Made by a program: the position numbers and the translations under genes. From Erodium maritimum (taxonomy: Eukaryota > Streptophyta > Magnoliopsida > Geraniales > Geraniaceae): 64,000 nucleotides of DNA. Under the pieces are notes generated by a model that searched no databases, had not been told where the DNA came from, and saw nothing but the letters and a program-made list of their open reading frames with translations. Below, piece after piece: positions 34,655 to 45,943 of this stretch (positions within the stretch are counted from its first letter, which is position 1; each line of letters opens with the position of its first letter). The stretch lies in NCBI GenBank assembly GCA_963921825.1, contig OY997591.1, positions 19,649,515 to 19,713,514 of the forward strand, in the 5' to 3' direction.

Positions 34655-36816
34655 TTTTTTTTATAAGCTCGAAAATTTATTAATAAGACCGAATCCAGAA
34701 AAAGGAAACGGTTAGCCCTAATTCAAGGAGAAGCAGGGTAGCAACCAAAATAACAGAGTGGTTCCAACACAAGGGGAACCAAAAGGCTTAACCTTTTCTT
34801 AAAAAAACAGAAAAACCCAAGGAGCAAGAAAATAGAAAAAAAAACCCGTCAAATCGGTGTGGCCTTCTTCTTGGCAGCCAACTCCCGGATTACAGTCCAA
34901 GCGTCAGGACCCTGAGACGACCCGACGATTTGAGTTTCTCCATTTCTAGCTTGCTCAACCTGTTTCCCAATGTCGACGGGACGAACAACTCTATCCCGAT
35001 CTCTAGAGACCTTTGTCTTGCACGACAAATTGTAGAATTCCGTTAAATGTTTAGGGGGACGACTCTCCCGCTTCTTGAAGAGAACGTCCTTCCACGGCGA
35101 GGCCACCTTTTGAGATGGTTGAACTGTTGCGACGTCCACCTGAGCGTCCACCGTTTTAGACACAACCATCTGCACAATTGGACCTGACCGCTCTACATCA
35201 GGGTGTGTAGCATTAGACCCATCTGCAGCATCAGGCCCACACTGGACCTGGACAGGCCCAACCCCAACTACACCATCTTCGGCAACCGTCATCTCCACAC
35301 GATCGTAGCGATCGCTACCAGCGATCCTATCCCCAGAATCACAGACTCCGTCTTCCCCAGATTCGCGATCTACAGCTTCCCCAAATCCAACACAAACTTC
35401 GTCACCGATTACAGATGAAACACGATCAATCTCACCCGTAACTGACGTGATTTTTGAATTCAAACAAGCTAAACCGTGATCACAGTCCTCCGACGAATCT
35501 CCAACTCCAATCAACGCCACAGCCAAGTCCTTCTCCGGCGACTCAGCTTCTGTGGGATGGACTGGCATTACTCACCGGTGTTGTACACTCTGGAGGTTCA
35601 TCACACCAGAAATAGAGCCTACCGTTGGCAGCGCACCAGAAACAGAGTCTACCTTTGGTTCCGGCACCGGAGCAGCGGGCAATCGACGATGCCAGGCCGT
35701 GGCAACAAACAACACGTACCCATTAAGTTTAAACCCATTCATAGCCTCCACCGCCTTAGTTGCTGCCTCAATTAAATCGAAACGTACAAAACCGAAGTAT
35801 CGATTACTTCGATTTGGGCGTTTAGAGACCTTCATAGACACAACTGTACCAAACAGACTGAAAACGTTGCGTGTCCAATCTTCCGACGCCTCGAAAGGTA
35901 GACTATGAACAAAGATTTCATCCTTTTGTTCAACAAACTTACCAATCCTGCGAGGCCTGCGAAGGCGGTGAGCTATCGAATGCCTCTCTACAGCGACATG
36001 TTGTGTCTCCAAACCAGTTCCGAGAATTAAGGCTCGAGAATCCGAGTGTGAAATGTTGCCCTCAGCATCCACAGCACCTGCGACCGGAGCAGCGACCGAA
36101 GCCTTTGCAGCAGTAGATGTTGCACCAACAGCATCCCCCCCAGACGATCTCCTCTTACTTCTCTTTCTCTGATTGGTACTACGAGCATTCTCCTCTATCG
36201 GCGCTTTCCGATGAACGGAAGAGTGAGCCTTCTCTGAACGACCGGAGTTCTTCACCAAGCCCTCCGAAATTGCTAACACAAGATTCAACGCCGTCACAAT
36301 TGATCCTAACGTCGCGGTTAACTCCGATAGCAGACCATTAACCGTAGTTGTGGGGCTTCGGCGACGACGTGAACTCACTGGAGAGACTGTCATGGTCAAA
36401 GCTCTCACAGTGATTTGATAACAACAACGCAGTTGTACTGTCACAATTTACTCTGACCAGCAAGCCGTACTGTCACAATTTTGGTTTGAAATCTCTGACC
36501 AGCACAACAGACCTTGAAGCAAAACGTCCGAGTCGACTTCGATAGTCACAGTAGAGAGTTTGTTGTACCTGATCGACGATCGCGACGAACCACCGTTCAA
36601 AGCAACTATACCAGGGATCGGACGGCTACCGATCAACGGAGACGCCACACCTACGAGATCCATACGGCGAAAAAACAGAGAGATCGAGACTGACCTCAGG
36701 CGACGACGGCGACACGACTAGGGGCCAGTGATCCCGATGACGGCTGTCGATAGACCAGGGACAACTGGCCTCAGGCGACGGCGGCGCCACAACAACCCTA
36801 GCGAGGACCACAGATA
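34655..36816 (-). mobile_element. Compact RT-less LINE with RRM ORF1, perfect TSD
   Basis: The 2162-bp unit ends in T8 (34655-34662; poly(A) on minus) and is flanked by perfect AATAAAGCG copies at 34646-34654 and 36817-36825. One reading frame runs from ATG 36444 to 34849, interrupted by a single in-frame TGA at 35574-35572, giving 290 and then about 240 codons. The first part holds an RRM: IFVHSLPFEASEDW, KRPNRSNRYFGFVRF, LNGYVLFVATA. The second part ends with a conserved-looking tail (SPWKDVL, then DAWTVIREL). About 190 bp of 3' UTR follow. There is no endonuclease or RT at all, yet both ends are defined, so this is not a 5'-truncated copy. Confidence 0.82.
34849..36444 (-). pseudogene. RRM-containing ORF1 with one in-frame stop
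   Basis: This is the coding part of the nested LINE. The frame has 531 codons with TGA at 35574-35572 as the only interruption. The N-terminal third is basic (KRSKRRSSGG), the RRM covers about residues 175-250, and the C-terminal half is acidic and then basic. RRM ORF1 proteins of plant L1 elements bind the element RNA. The related frames at 16.5, 32.4 and 53.3 kb are far more decayed, so this looks like the youngest family member in the window. Confidence 0.75.
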
Positions 36817-37299
36817 AATAAAGCGATTTTAATACCAAAACGAGTCTCAAATAACAGTTTATAAGATCCAAGTAACCCCTCGAGTCAACAGCTCGGCAAA
36901 ACCAGTTAGTAAAAGAGTTTAGTAATAGTAAAATTGTATGTCACTAGACCATACTAATCTAAGACCCTCGCTAGCTCCCAGGCTCCGAGAATCCCGCTAG
37001 TCCAAAACCCACTCAAGACCTGTAGAACAATAAAGTAAAGGGGTGAGCTTTCGCTCAGTACGAAAAGTAGTTAAGGCAATGAGTATCCGCTCGCCACCAC
37101 GAGTAACCGTCCAATTAGGGCATACTAGTACAACACAACTAACCACAACACGGGATCACATAACCACAATCCTCAGTCACAAGACGATAACCATACTCAC
37201 AAACATACTTACACGACCACTATCACACTGTAATCACTCAACCAACCATCAAGCATACAACATACAGTAACACAAGCACACGTCCCGTACCGCAGTCCC

Positions 37300-37640
37300 C
37301 GAACTCCGCCGGCGGTACACAGCCCGACTCTATCATATCATACCGGAACACTCAGCATCAGCCTAGATATCTTCCCGGAACCACATCGGGGCACAATCAC
37401 GATATATCATACCGGACCACACAACATCGACCTAGATGTTTTCCCGGGAATCCGTCGGGGCACAATCACAACACTGATCACGTAACCGTCGGCCTAGATA
37501 CCCTACACCGGCATACCCCCTCGATGTAGGTATCGTACCGGAACCACGCACCGGGGGACCGCGCATACGTGGGACCACACCGTCGGTCTAGGTACTACCC
37601 TACACCGGCATACCCCCTCGGTGTAGGTACCATACCGGAA
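37300..37640. repeat. Tandem subrepeats inside the solo LTR
   Basis: Imperfect units of about 70-90 bp carry CGGCCTAGATATC or CGACCTAGATG, CCCGGAA and CGGGGCACAATCAC. These are followed by units with CTACACCGGCATACCCCCTC and GTAGGTAYCRTACCGGAA. The inverted LTR fragment at 54.4-54.8 kb shows the same units, so they belong to the LTR. Confidence 0.65.
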
Positions 37641-38339
37641 CACAACTCCTCTTGGAACATGCATCAAAAAGGTTTCACGCATCACAATGCCATAGTTCAA
37701 CCACGGTATACCAACCGGGTCAACTTACCACAACACATCACATCGGTCTATCAATCACCCGATCATATCACAACCATTGGTTCACATCAGATCAAGCATG
37801 AAACACTTGCCCAAAACATAGCAACAACATACTACACCGAGTAATACTATATCATGATTCTCAATCTAACAACGGCTAAATCACACATCATGCATCTCAA
37901 TCATAGATCATGGCATCACAATCAACACACAAACCTAAGGGCTCGACATGGCCCACATGCATTTCTACAGCACGACAATTCCCAAACTTACGGCTCGACA
38001 TGGCTCATAAGCTATCCCTCATTTCACTCGTTCCTCACATCCTAATCATGCAATTCTAACAATTAAATCAAATATTCGCAACCTATATGCATACTGGTAA
38101 CTTTCCGCAATTAAACCGCTATTCACTATTTTCCCTACCTCAATCGCTTTCCGAACGCTTAGTCACTTCACGAGGTCCAAAAGTCTCCTCCTCCGCCAAG
38201 TTCGGGTCCAAAGTCTAAGGTCACAACAAAATTACGAATTAAAGCTAATTCAGATTCGGTTTAACGAGAAAACCCTAAATTAAACCTGAAAGTCAAAACG
38301 TGGCTGAAAGGGGAATAGGCCGGAATGAGGCCCAATCCG

Positions 38340-38580
38340 GGTGGCCCACAGGCCCGGTACCCGACTCGGCCCGTGCAACACACCGGCCCGAGACCAGGCA
38401 CGGTCCGTGCGGCACGCCGGCCCGGGACCAGGCACTGTCCGTGCGGCACGCCGACCCGGGACTGGGCACGGTCTGTGCTACACACCGTGTCGGACCCTGG
38501 CACGATCCGTGCGACATTCTGTGCCGGAACCTGGCCCGGTCCGTGCGGCGTTCCGTGCCGGTCTGGACATAACCTTCTTC
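38340..38580. repeat. GC-rich minisatellite in the solo LTR
   Basis: Five to six imperfect units of about 42-45 bp (core GGCACGGTCCGTGCGGCACG, with CCGGCCCGGGACC) lie near the 3' half of the LTR. The unit is partly self-complementary (CCGTGCGGCACGCCGG), so short hairpins are possible. Several long open frames on both strands arise from the repeat and are not genes. Confidence 0.65.
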
Positions 38581-39454
38581 TCCCCCCTTCCACTTCGTTT
38601 CTACGAAAAACAACCGTAAAGCCTCCATTGATGAACTTCCAAACTTCCAAAACAGACCCAAATCCTTCAACACTTCAATACCCACCATGAGTTTCATCAA
38701 AAACAACACAATCCAAGTGATTTCTATCATCAAACCTCATTTCTTCTCCAAAAATCAACATCTAACAACACACAACTTCAAAGCCCACTTAGTTCAAGCA
38801 TCTCTACCCAAACCCACAACAAAAATTTCATCAATGAATGTTTTAATGGGTACTAACCTCTAGGGAATGATGAGATGAAGAAGACGAAGTAGAAATGAAG
38901 GTGTTTGGAGGTGAAAATCCACTAAATGAGCTTCCTTTTCTCCTTGCTTATTCTTCAAGCTTCAAGGCTTTCCAAAACTCTCTCTCCCTTGGTGATTTTC
39001 GGCCAACACTAGCAATTGTGCTGAATTTCTCTCCTTTTGGGGGCTTTAACCTAATAGTGATCTCCCTAAAATGCCCCTCTAGCTCCCTCTCCCTTCTTTG
39101 GCTCACAAGAGGGTAGTTTGATCAAAACTCACCTATTTCTTCCCTTCCAAGCTAATATGGACAAGTGTCCATGTGGGGACCACCTCTAACCAAATAAAAT
39201 CCAGCACTTCTAATTAATTTGGTTTTGTCATTAATTAAGCGAAGTTTGACCCGAGTTTGACTTTTTCACAAAATTAGCCATTTGAAAGGAAACGGCCCAA
39301 TTAAGCTAACCGTAACGACGATTAAGCTTTTGGGGCCCCGGAAATGTCCCGAATGACTCCCGGAGTCATCGGTTGACTTTTCAGGCAAAAAGTCAACTTT
39401 CGCCAGAATTTAGCGGTTCGACCGGAATCGACCGGGGGCGGTTCTTACACAAGT

Positions 39455-40965
39455 AAAATGCAGACTTAATGGAAACTGGAAATAGTGTTTGAGTGCAGCT
39501 TTCCTGAGACTTCCCAACACTGGTCGTCCCGGGTCTGTGGGTATAGGTACCCGGGAGACCTTCTCACCCTCGTCGGGTCCTATCATTCTCCTCAGTCCCC
39601 AAGGAGGGCTATATCCCTCCATCTGCAGTTCTTGGGCTCGCTTAAGTGTAGATTTTCTGTCCAATTCTTCTTGGGTGCTTGCTTCTCCATCTACCTCATC
39701 CTGTAATTTATTATCGTTAAGATAAAGTAAATGTATTATTTAACATTTAATTCCTAATATAGAGAATTTTACATATACTTTCATTAGCATATACACTTTT
39801 TTCACATGCCTAAGTTAACCTTAATAATTATCAATGACTACATTAACTTGTATACTATAACTACGATAGTCTTTAAGCCAAATCTGTTAGATTTGATTGT
39901 TAATGAACTTAATCAAATAAAATAATTCTTTCTAGCATACGGATGAAATTTTTATTGATAGAGAAATAAAAAGAGTACAGAGACCGTAAAGTAGTGGAAA
40001 TAAGCGAACGTGATGAGATGAAATCTCGATGACAGCCGAAACACTGATCTTATAACTAAATGCCCGAGAATATCCAAGAAAAAGCTAGGGGTGGTTCCTT
40101 ATTCGAGTTGTGATTGGCGTTGTGGATCCTTAAAGCTTTCCCCGTCTCGACTTAAGCGATATTGGTTTGTCGTAACAATCGTTCAAAGAGTATGCCAAGG
40201 AAAGGAGGAGACTAGGGAACAGAAGGTATTCGTCCCGCAAAGGTCGGGGTGTAGCACCTTGTAGACACACCGAGGTACCTTAGCTGACTCATGGCGACCC
40301 GCAAGGCAGCTCACTATGCCTCGCTATTGTCCCAACGGGACCAACCTCCTTAGTAGACCAAGCATCCGCCCCAGCAGGAGCAAAAAACCCTGGACTTAAT
40401 CGTCCAATCAGGGACTGGTGGTAGCAGGGCCTATGCCTTCATATCGTGTCGGGGGTAGGGAAGATCATGAGCCTCCAAGGCCACGGTCATCACGCCGTCA
40501 TCGACGAAGGTTTTCTCCACCTATGTCGCTTGTGGAGGAGGTAGAGTCGTGGCAGGCGGTGGAAATCCTTCGAACGGTGGCAACCCAGGTCGAGAGTCGT
40601 GGGGATCCGACGCGGGGGCGCCATATATAGGCGTTCCTGCTGGTACTGGCACGGGCCAAGGGGCTTCCTCAACAAATGTTCCCAGGCGACGCCCAAGAAG
40701 GATGACTGGCGTCATCCGAGAGGCAGATCCATAATTGCGGCTTGCACCCGAGCGACTTGATTGTGGAGGGGCAGTGAGTAGCGTGCAAGGGGCGGCCGAC
40801 ATTGGTGGTGGTGGTGATGGCGACATGAAGGCTGAGTTGCGATTGAGATCGAGTAATAGAGACAGAAAATGAATGAATGAAAGAAAGAGAGAAAACAAAA
40901 TCTCTAAAGACAAACCACTTTCATCTTCCAAACTCTATAGGGAGAAGAGTTATGACAATGGTGGT
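39455..40965 (-). other. Unassigned segment with a Pro-rich open frame
   Basis: A minus-strand frame at 40931-40521 (136 codons) is Pro/Ser-rich in its C-terminal part (PPFEGFPPPATTLPPPQAT) and has a hydrophobic N terminus. It is not a family I recognise. A gag N terminus or a captured gene piece are both possible. The rest (39455-40400) shows no supported feature. Confidence 0.25.
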
Positions 40966-40968
40966 TAT

Positions 40969-41296
40969 TTTTAGAATATAACTATAATTGAGCCTTCAAC
41001 TATCAGCTTAAGCTTTTAGTTGAATTGGTTCTCTAATATGGTATCAGAGCTTGACACCTCAGGGACCCGGGTTCAAACCCCACTTTCTACAAAAAAAATC
41101 TATTTCTTCCTTATTTATCAAATTTGCCCAAAATGGGTCAGCTCTTATCATTCTTCTCAATGGGCTCATCTCCTCTTCTAATATTTCACCTCCAAACCCG
41201 TAAACAGGCTTGTCCGTGAGGGCACGTGTTAGAATATAACTATAATTGGGCTTTCAACTATCAATTTGAGCTTTTAGTTGAGTTGGTTCTCTAATA
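40969..41296 (+). mobile_element. TRIM, copy 2, with both LTRs
   Basis: The LTRs are at 40969-41038 and 41227-41296 (70 bp each). The primer-binding site TGGTATCAGAGC is at 41039-41050, followed by a non-coding interior of about 176 bp with GGGTTCAAACCCC and a purine-rich GTGAGGGCACG just before the 3' LTR. The flanks GTTAT and ATTAT could be a 5-bp duplication with one mismatch. This copy completes the structure that is broken in copy 1 (30246-30549). The total of 328 bp is very small even for a TRIM. Confidence 0.78.
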
Positions 41297-41399
41297 ATTA
41301 TGATGAAGATGGAGAGGAAAATGAAGAAGAGAAAAAACAAATCCTAAAGGTTGGAGAGCTCACAAAAAAACGAATATATGTTTATGTGATCACCAAATA

Positions 41400-41605
41400 A
41401 AATAATTAATAAACCATGGTTATAAATCATCATATGGAAATAAAAATATATAGTTCCAAAAATATATATAAATCTATTTCTAAAAATCAGATTGAATTAT
41501 ATATATATATATCATATTTTAATATTATAAAAATATATATAAATTTATGTATTTCAGAAATCAGATTTTAAATTTTCATACCATATCATATTTTAATTTA
41601 AAAAT

Positions 41606-41645
<40 letters not shown>

Positions 41646-41770
41646 CATGGAATCTGATTTAAATGATTTTTTTATTAAATACTCATTTTAAATTTATAAA
41701 TATGATTTTTAAAATCTGTTTTAAGTAACTTATCAAATCATTTTATTTTTGAAATAAATTAAAAATCAAT
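41400..41770. repeat. AT-rich stretch with TTA and TA microsatellites
   Basis: About 370 bases of very AT-rich DNA contain a TTA/ATT trinucleotide run at about 41607-41645 and short TA runs near 41500. There is no coding signal. Confidence 0.7.
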
Positions 41771-42188
41771 AAAAATAAAACCTTTTCTTTGCTGGTGAGG
41801 GGTCCTGCTTCTTCTCCGGGTTCGATAGGCTCGGACTGAGTTTGTGATGGTCGTCGAACTGACTATTTGGTGTACTAAATTTTTTTGTTTATTACATTAG
41901 TCGCCTTGTTTAAAATACATTTAATCATTGACGGTGACTAATTGCTTTTACACCTCAGCTAACCTTTCAGTACCGTTTTTGTTCAGACAAAAGAATACAT
42001 AAAAGTAAGGATTCGTCATACTTCTAGTTCTCAGATCATCAAACAAGTTCCATGTCACGCCTTGTTTCAACTCAATTGGTATTTTTAAGAATCAGTCATA
42101 TAGAGTTCATATATATTACAAGGGAAAATGAGAATTTATTACTTTTAATTATATTTGACATCAAGTATATTATTCTTAATTTCAAAAT

Positions 42189-43243
42189 AGTATAATTCGT
42201 ATTTTTTCTCTCTCGCAACTTGAGAGCAAACCTTAGTCTTAGCCGCCGTACCCCTGTGACTATGATCTTTCTAACCCTGTTTTTGATGCCGCCAATCTCG
42301 CTGACATTGTTGTTGCTCTCCCTTCCGGTTCTGTCATGGCGTCTCCGGTGCAGACTTTTGCTCCGAAGCCTCAATTGTCCCCTCTTGTGAATCCGCCTTT
42401 GAAGGCCCGCCGCGGAGGACATCGAAGCAACCTCTACACAGGATTCCTTCAGCGTCTCCCTCTCCTCCGGCACTACCTTTGCAGCCGCCACTGAAGCAGC
42501 CATCGCTATCCCCACCTCCGTGGCCTCCATCGATAGGACGACCCACGCGACGACCCTTGGTTGCGTCTTCCTCAAGCAACGCACTTCCCCCACCAAACCC
42601 TAGGTCGCTGGTCCCCCAAATTTGTCAAGACCTTGCTCTGGCTCTTCCTCTCCCGGGTGGCGCGCTTTCTAGGGTTGCGCCTTCATCATGTGCTGCTGCG
42701 ACCTGGGCCCTGGTTCCTCCTCTCACTGGCGGAGCGGGCCCTAGGGTTGCCTCCTCTTCACGGCGCGAGTCTCTTCTCCCTACTGCTGTGTTGTCTAAGG
42801 TTGTGACTATCGCCAGCCGACGTGCCTCTACAGCGACCCTTGCAACTCCGGGAGGGATGTCGACGGACCGATCAAGGCACTTGGATCGGGACAAGCTCTT
42901 CCGTTTAGGCAAGGGCGGGGAAACAACCCCTCCAGGAGGGATGAAAAGCCGACAGAGCATCAGGGACTGGCCCTAGGAGGGGTCACATGACGATGCTTTG
43001 CCTCCCACCATCACCGTTGTTGAGATCTCTGATTTTCGGCACCCCTTCCCCCTTTCGTATTTTGTCTCTACCCATGGGGCTTTCAAATACCGTTTGTGAC
43101 GGTTCTAGTGGAAAAAGGTTCAGTGAGGTATTACTCTTTCTATCTGACCTTAGTGGCCCGGGAGCATGTTTCCTGACGCACATCAATGTTCTGATATAAA
43201 TTTTATAAAACTGCAACTTTCGCTAAAAAAAAAGAGTATAATT
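42189..43243 (+). mobile_element. Short LINE-like element, family S, copy A
   Basis: A unit of about 1.04 kb starts near CTCTCTCGCAACTTGAGAGC and ends in A9 at 43225-43233. It is flanked by AGTATAATT at 42189-42197 and 43235-43243. It holds a broken Pro/Ser/Arg-rich frame (longest 42479-42976, 165 codons) that resembles the N-terminal, low-complexity part of LINE ORF1, but no RRM, zinc knuckle or RT. Homologues lie at 46643-47503 and 48203-49290. Confidence 0.7.
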
Positions 43244-43244
43244 T

Positions 43245-43950
43245 GTTATTCTCAATTGTCTTTTTACTAAATTGTTAGTAAATATTGACGAAAACATCAA
43301 TCTTTAAATTACGTGTTATTTTTTCTTTGATCGATTATTTTTGTATTTTAGTTCTTCGATCTCAATATGAGAAGGTGGAGAAGAGAACAACTAATGCAAT
43401 GATACAATACTAGACATTCCGCCAAATAACAAAACCCACAACCTACTATAAAATTATGGATTTTGCCACAATACAAACTCAAGGATAAGAAGATACAAAA
43501 TGAGAGCCAGAAGAAAGACAACAAAGATTCATGATCGTCAAAAATCCTGCCAAAAAACCAGCCTATATGAAATGGCCTTTCGATCAGTGAAAAGGAGGAT
43601 GAGTTTGGATTCAAAACTTGATCAATACTAAAAGAGTTGGACTGAATTTTTAGATCAATTCTATTAATGTCGACTGATTCACTCCTCAAAACCTATACCA
43701 TTTTTTTCTAGCTAGAGTTAGATGGCCCAAAATCCTCCTTTCTTATCGCTCATATCGGAGCTAAGTGCTTCTTACATCAAGGGGAAGAGCCCACATGTTC
43801 ATACATTTGTGTGAAATTTTTAAAACACCCTAAATCTGAGTGTACTCATGCATGTCTAAAACGAGTAAAACACTTTGAAAATTTGTTATTTTACGTGTCT
43901 ATTCACTAGCAATGCAACGAAATGTAAATAAAAAATATAACCAGCCACTC
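43245..43950. other. Spacer without recognised features
   Basis: This AT-rich spacer of about 700 bases has one unrecognised minus-strand open frame (43689-43348). No element ends were found. Confidence 0.35.
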
Positions 43951-43951
43951 T

Positions 43952-45579
43952 ATTTTATAGTTTTCTTTTATTGATAAAACATATTTAAATTAAAACATCT
44001 CATGAAGAGAAAGAGCAGTACAAGAACAGGTCTAGCTATAGACCCAAAAAAACATAAGTTGAACACAAGCAATTATAAGGGCACAACAATACAACCAATA
44101 GAACAAAACCTCCAAGGGAATACAACCCCAAAAGGAAACAACCAGATACAACACAAACCAACAACTAACATATTAACCCAACTAGAAACAACACTGGACA
44201 ACCAGAAAATTGAGAGAAAACAACCAATGAGCTAAAACAATTAGAGGTCTGTAACCAAGTATCACCACCATGAAGCACAACAGATTTTTAAGAACAAAGT
44301 CTGAATCACCAAATTTAACCACCATGAAGAGTAGAGAGAAATAAATTACAAAACACACAAGAAACATTGTTGTCCTAATCAAAGTTGGACCTTTAGACTC
44401 CTGAAACATTAGAGCCACCAATTCCTTAAAAGGAAGCAGGTGGTGCGGTCGGTAGAGACATATCCGGTGAAAAATCACTAGAACTCACCTAACCCAACAA
44501 CTAAAATGAGAGGCTTCAGACCAAGGACCAACCTTAAGCACTTACCGGCGGCCAACACCTATAACCGATGAGCTCAAACCACCAGACGTGGACGAGAAGA
44601 AGATAAGACAAATGAAAAATTAAAAGAAAAGGGAGGGAGAGGAAGTATCAAACAAGGAAAAGAAAAGCGGATTACCTCACCATAAAAGCCATCACTTCTG
44701 GGGGACCATAGGCTGGAACTCGAGCTCAACCTTCTGTTACTGAACCAGTAACCCCTCGCCGGCCAACATCAAGCGAGGACCCAAAGTGTAAGACCGGTAT
44801 CTCTACCGAGCACAAGCCAACCCAAACCTGGCCAGATCTAACCACCATAGCCAGTAGGGAAGTGCGAGGTCGAGGAAAGGCGAGGCCTTGATAGCTTAAG
44901 AGAAAATCTTCACCAGAAAAACAAAAGGAAGGGATGAACATATTCGCGACAAATCCGCCATTGAGGCTGAAGGAAAGTCTTCCACGAGAAGATCTAAAAC
45001 CAACCATTTTTGTGCCTTCACCATAACGAGGTAGGAGAGAAGATTGAGGTAAATTTGAGCCGATCTTCACCAAGAGTGTTGAAGAAAGACTTCCTACTTC
45101 CAAATATGAGACGCCTCCTCCTTAGTCGGTGGAGAAGACTAGATCGAAAGAGAAGGCGTAAAGGTAGAGATAAAAACCATCCACCAAACCAGCGAAAATG
45201 AACCCTGATCCACGACAATCCCGTGAAAGGGAAGCATGTCCCACGATCAGATCAGGGTCAAAACGCTGAAGAAGAAGAAGAAGAAGAAGAAGAAGAAGAA
45301 GAAGAAGAAGAAGAAGAAGAAGAAGAAGAAGAAGAAGAAGAAGAAGAAGAAGAAGAAGAAGAAGAAGAAGGACTTCTCCCCAACAACGCCATGCAGGAAG
45401 AAGAGAAGAAGAGGGAAAGGAGAGTACATGTATTGACCTTGGTGGCTGAAGCCACGATGTCACCGCGGACGGAGACGAAAAAAAGAAGCTTTGGTTTGGT
45501 TTTAGAGAGAAGGAAGAGGAAAATGGAAAGGTTGACTAGGTTTTTTTTAACAGATTTTCATCTATACCATTTTATAGTT
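43952..45579 (-). mobile_element. RT-less LINE-like unit with an expanded GAA tract
   Basis: A minus-strand unit of about 1.6 kb (43963-45568) has an A-rich 3' end (ATCAATAAAAGAAAA on the minus strand) and 11-bp flanks ATTTTATAGTT at 43952-43962 and 45569-45579. Broken frames (for example 45103-44726) are basic and Ser/Gly-rich, with no known domain. The 5' part contains the GAA/TTC tract 45268-45370. The tail and target duplication point to LINE-type insertion; the family is inferred. Confidence 0.6.
45268..45370. repeat. (GAA)n microsatellite, about 34 units
   Basis: An uninterrupted GAA run of about 103 bp. In one frame it would encode about 35 consecutive Glu, and on the other strand Phe, Ser or Leu runs. 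These frames are artefacts of the repeat. It lies in the 5' part of the LINE-like unit 43963-45568. Confidence 0.97.
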
Positions 45580-45943
45580 GAAGATAGAAAATTATCAATC
45601 TAGTATAATTAAAGATATTAATTGTTCCTTTAATAAAAATCTATACCTTAAATGATTTTTACTTTGAGAGCAAACCTTCACAAATGAATCGTTCATTTAA
45701 TAAAAATAGCTTTCATTAATCATGGGAGAAAGTCATTACATCGGCCAGTACCCTTAAAAAGGATAGTGATCAAATAACTCTCATAAATGAATCGTTCTAA
45801 TAGGACCCGGTTATAACACTTGTAACTTATATAGAAAAGTAGACTAAAAAGACTAGTAATCCAAAACTAAAACTAGAACAGAAAATAAAACCAAAGGGTG
45901 CCAACTACCAGAAACGGCTCAAGGTAGGGCCTAAACGATGCCT
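45580..45943. other. Spacer before the tandem duplication
   Basis: About 360 bases with no open frame of note. AATGAATCGTTC occurs twice (about 45683 and 45787), suggesting a small local repeat. Confidence 0.35.

Larger units (their letters stand above)
34589..39449 (+). mobile_element. Large solo LTR with a nested LINE
   Basis: It begins TGTCATGCCCCAAATCCGG and ends GCGGTTCTTACA, so it has TG...CA ends. The flanks are AAAGT (34584-34588) and CAAGT (39450-39454), a 5-bp duplication with one mismatch. Removing the nested LINE and its TSD (2171 bp) leaves about 2690 bp. No gag-pol follows either end, so it is read as a solo LTR of a long-LTR element, probably gypsy-like; the class is inference. 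An inverted partial copy lies at 54066-55378, which supports the start and the empty site. Tandem subrepeats occupy 37300-37640 and 38340-38580. Confidence 0.68.

Noticed and set aside
37300..38580. CRISPR-like regular repeats
   Set aside because: The units are imperfect, with no constant repeat/unique spacer pattern, and this is a plant nuclear sequence with LTR subrepeats.
38261..38733. Several overlapping frames of 90-146 codons on both strands
   Set aside because: They come from the GC-rich minisatellite of the solo LTR. The products are repeats of the same short unit.
45223..45603. Open frame with about 40 consecutive Glu
   Set aside because: It is created by the GAA microsatellite. 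All three frames and the other strand are open over the tract, and the flanks match no protein.
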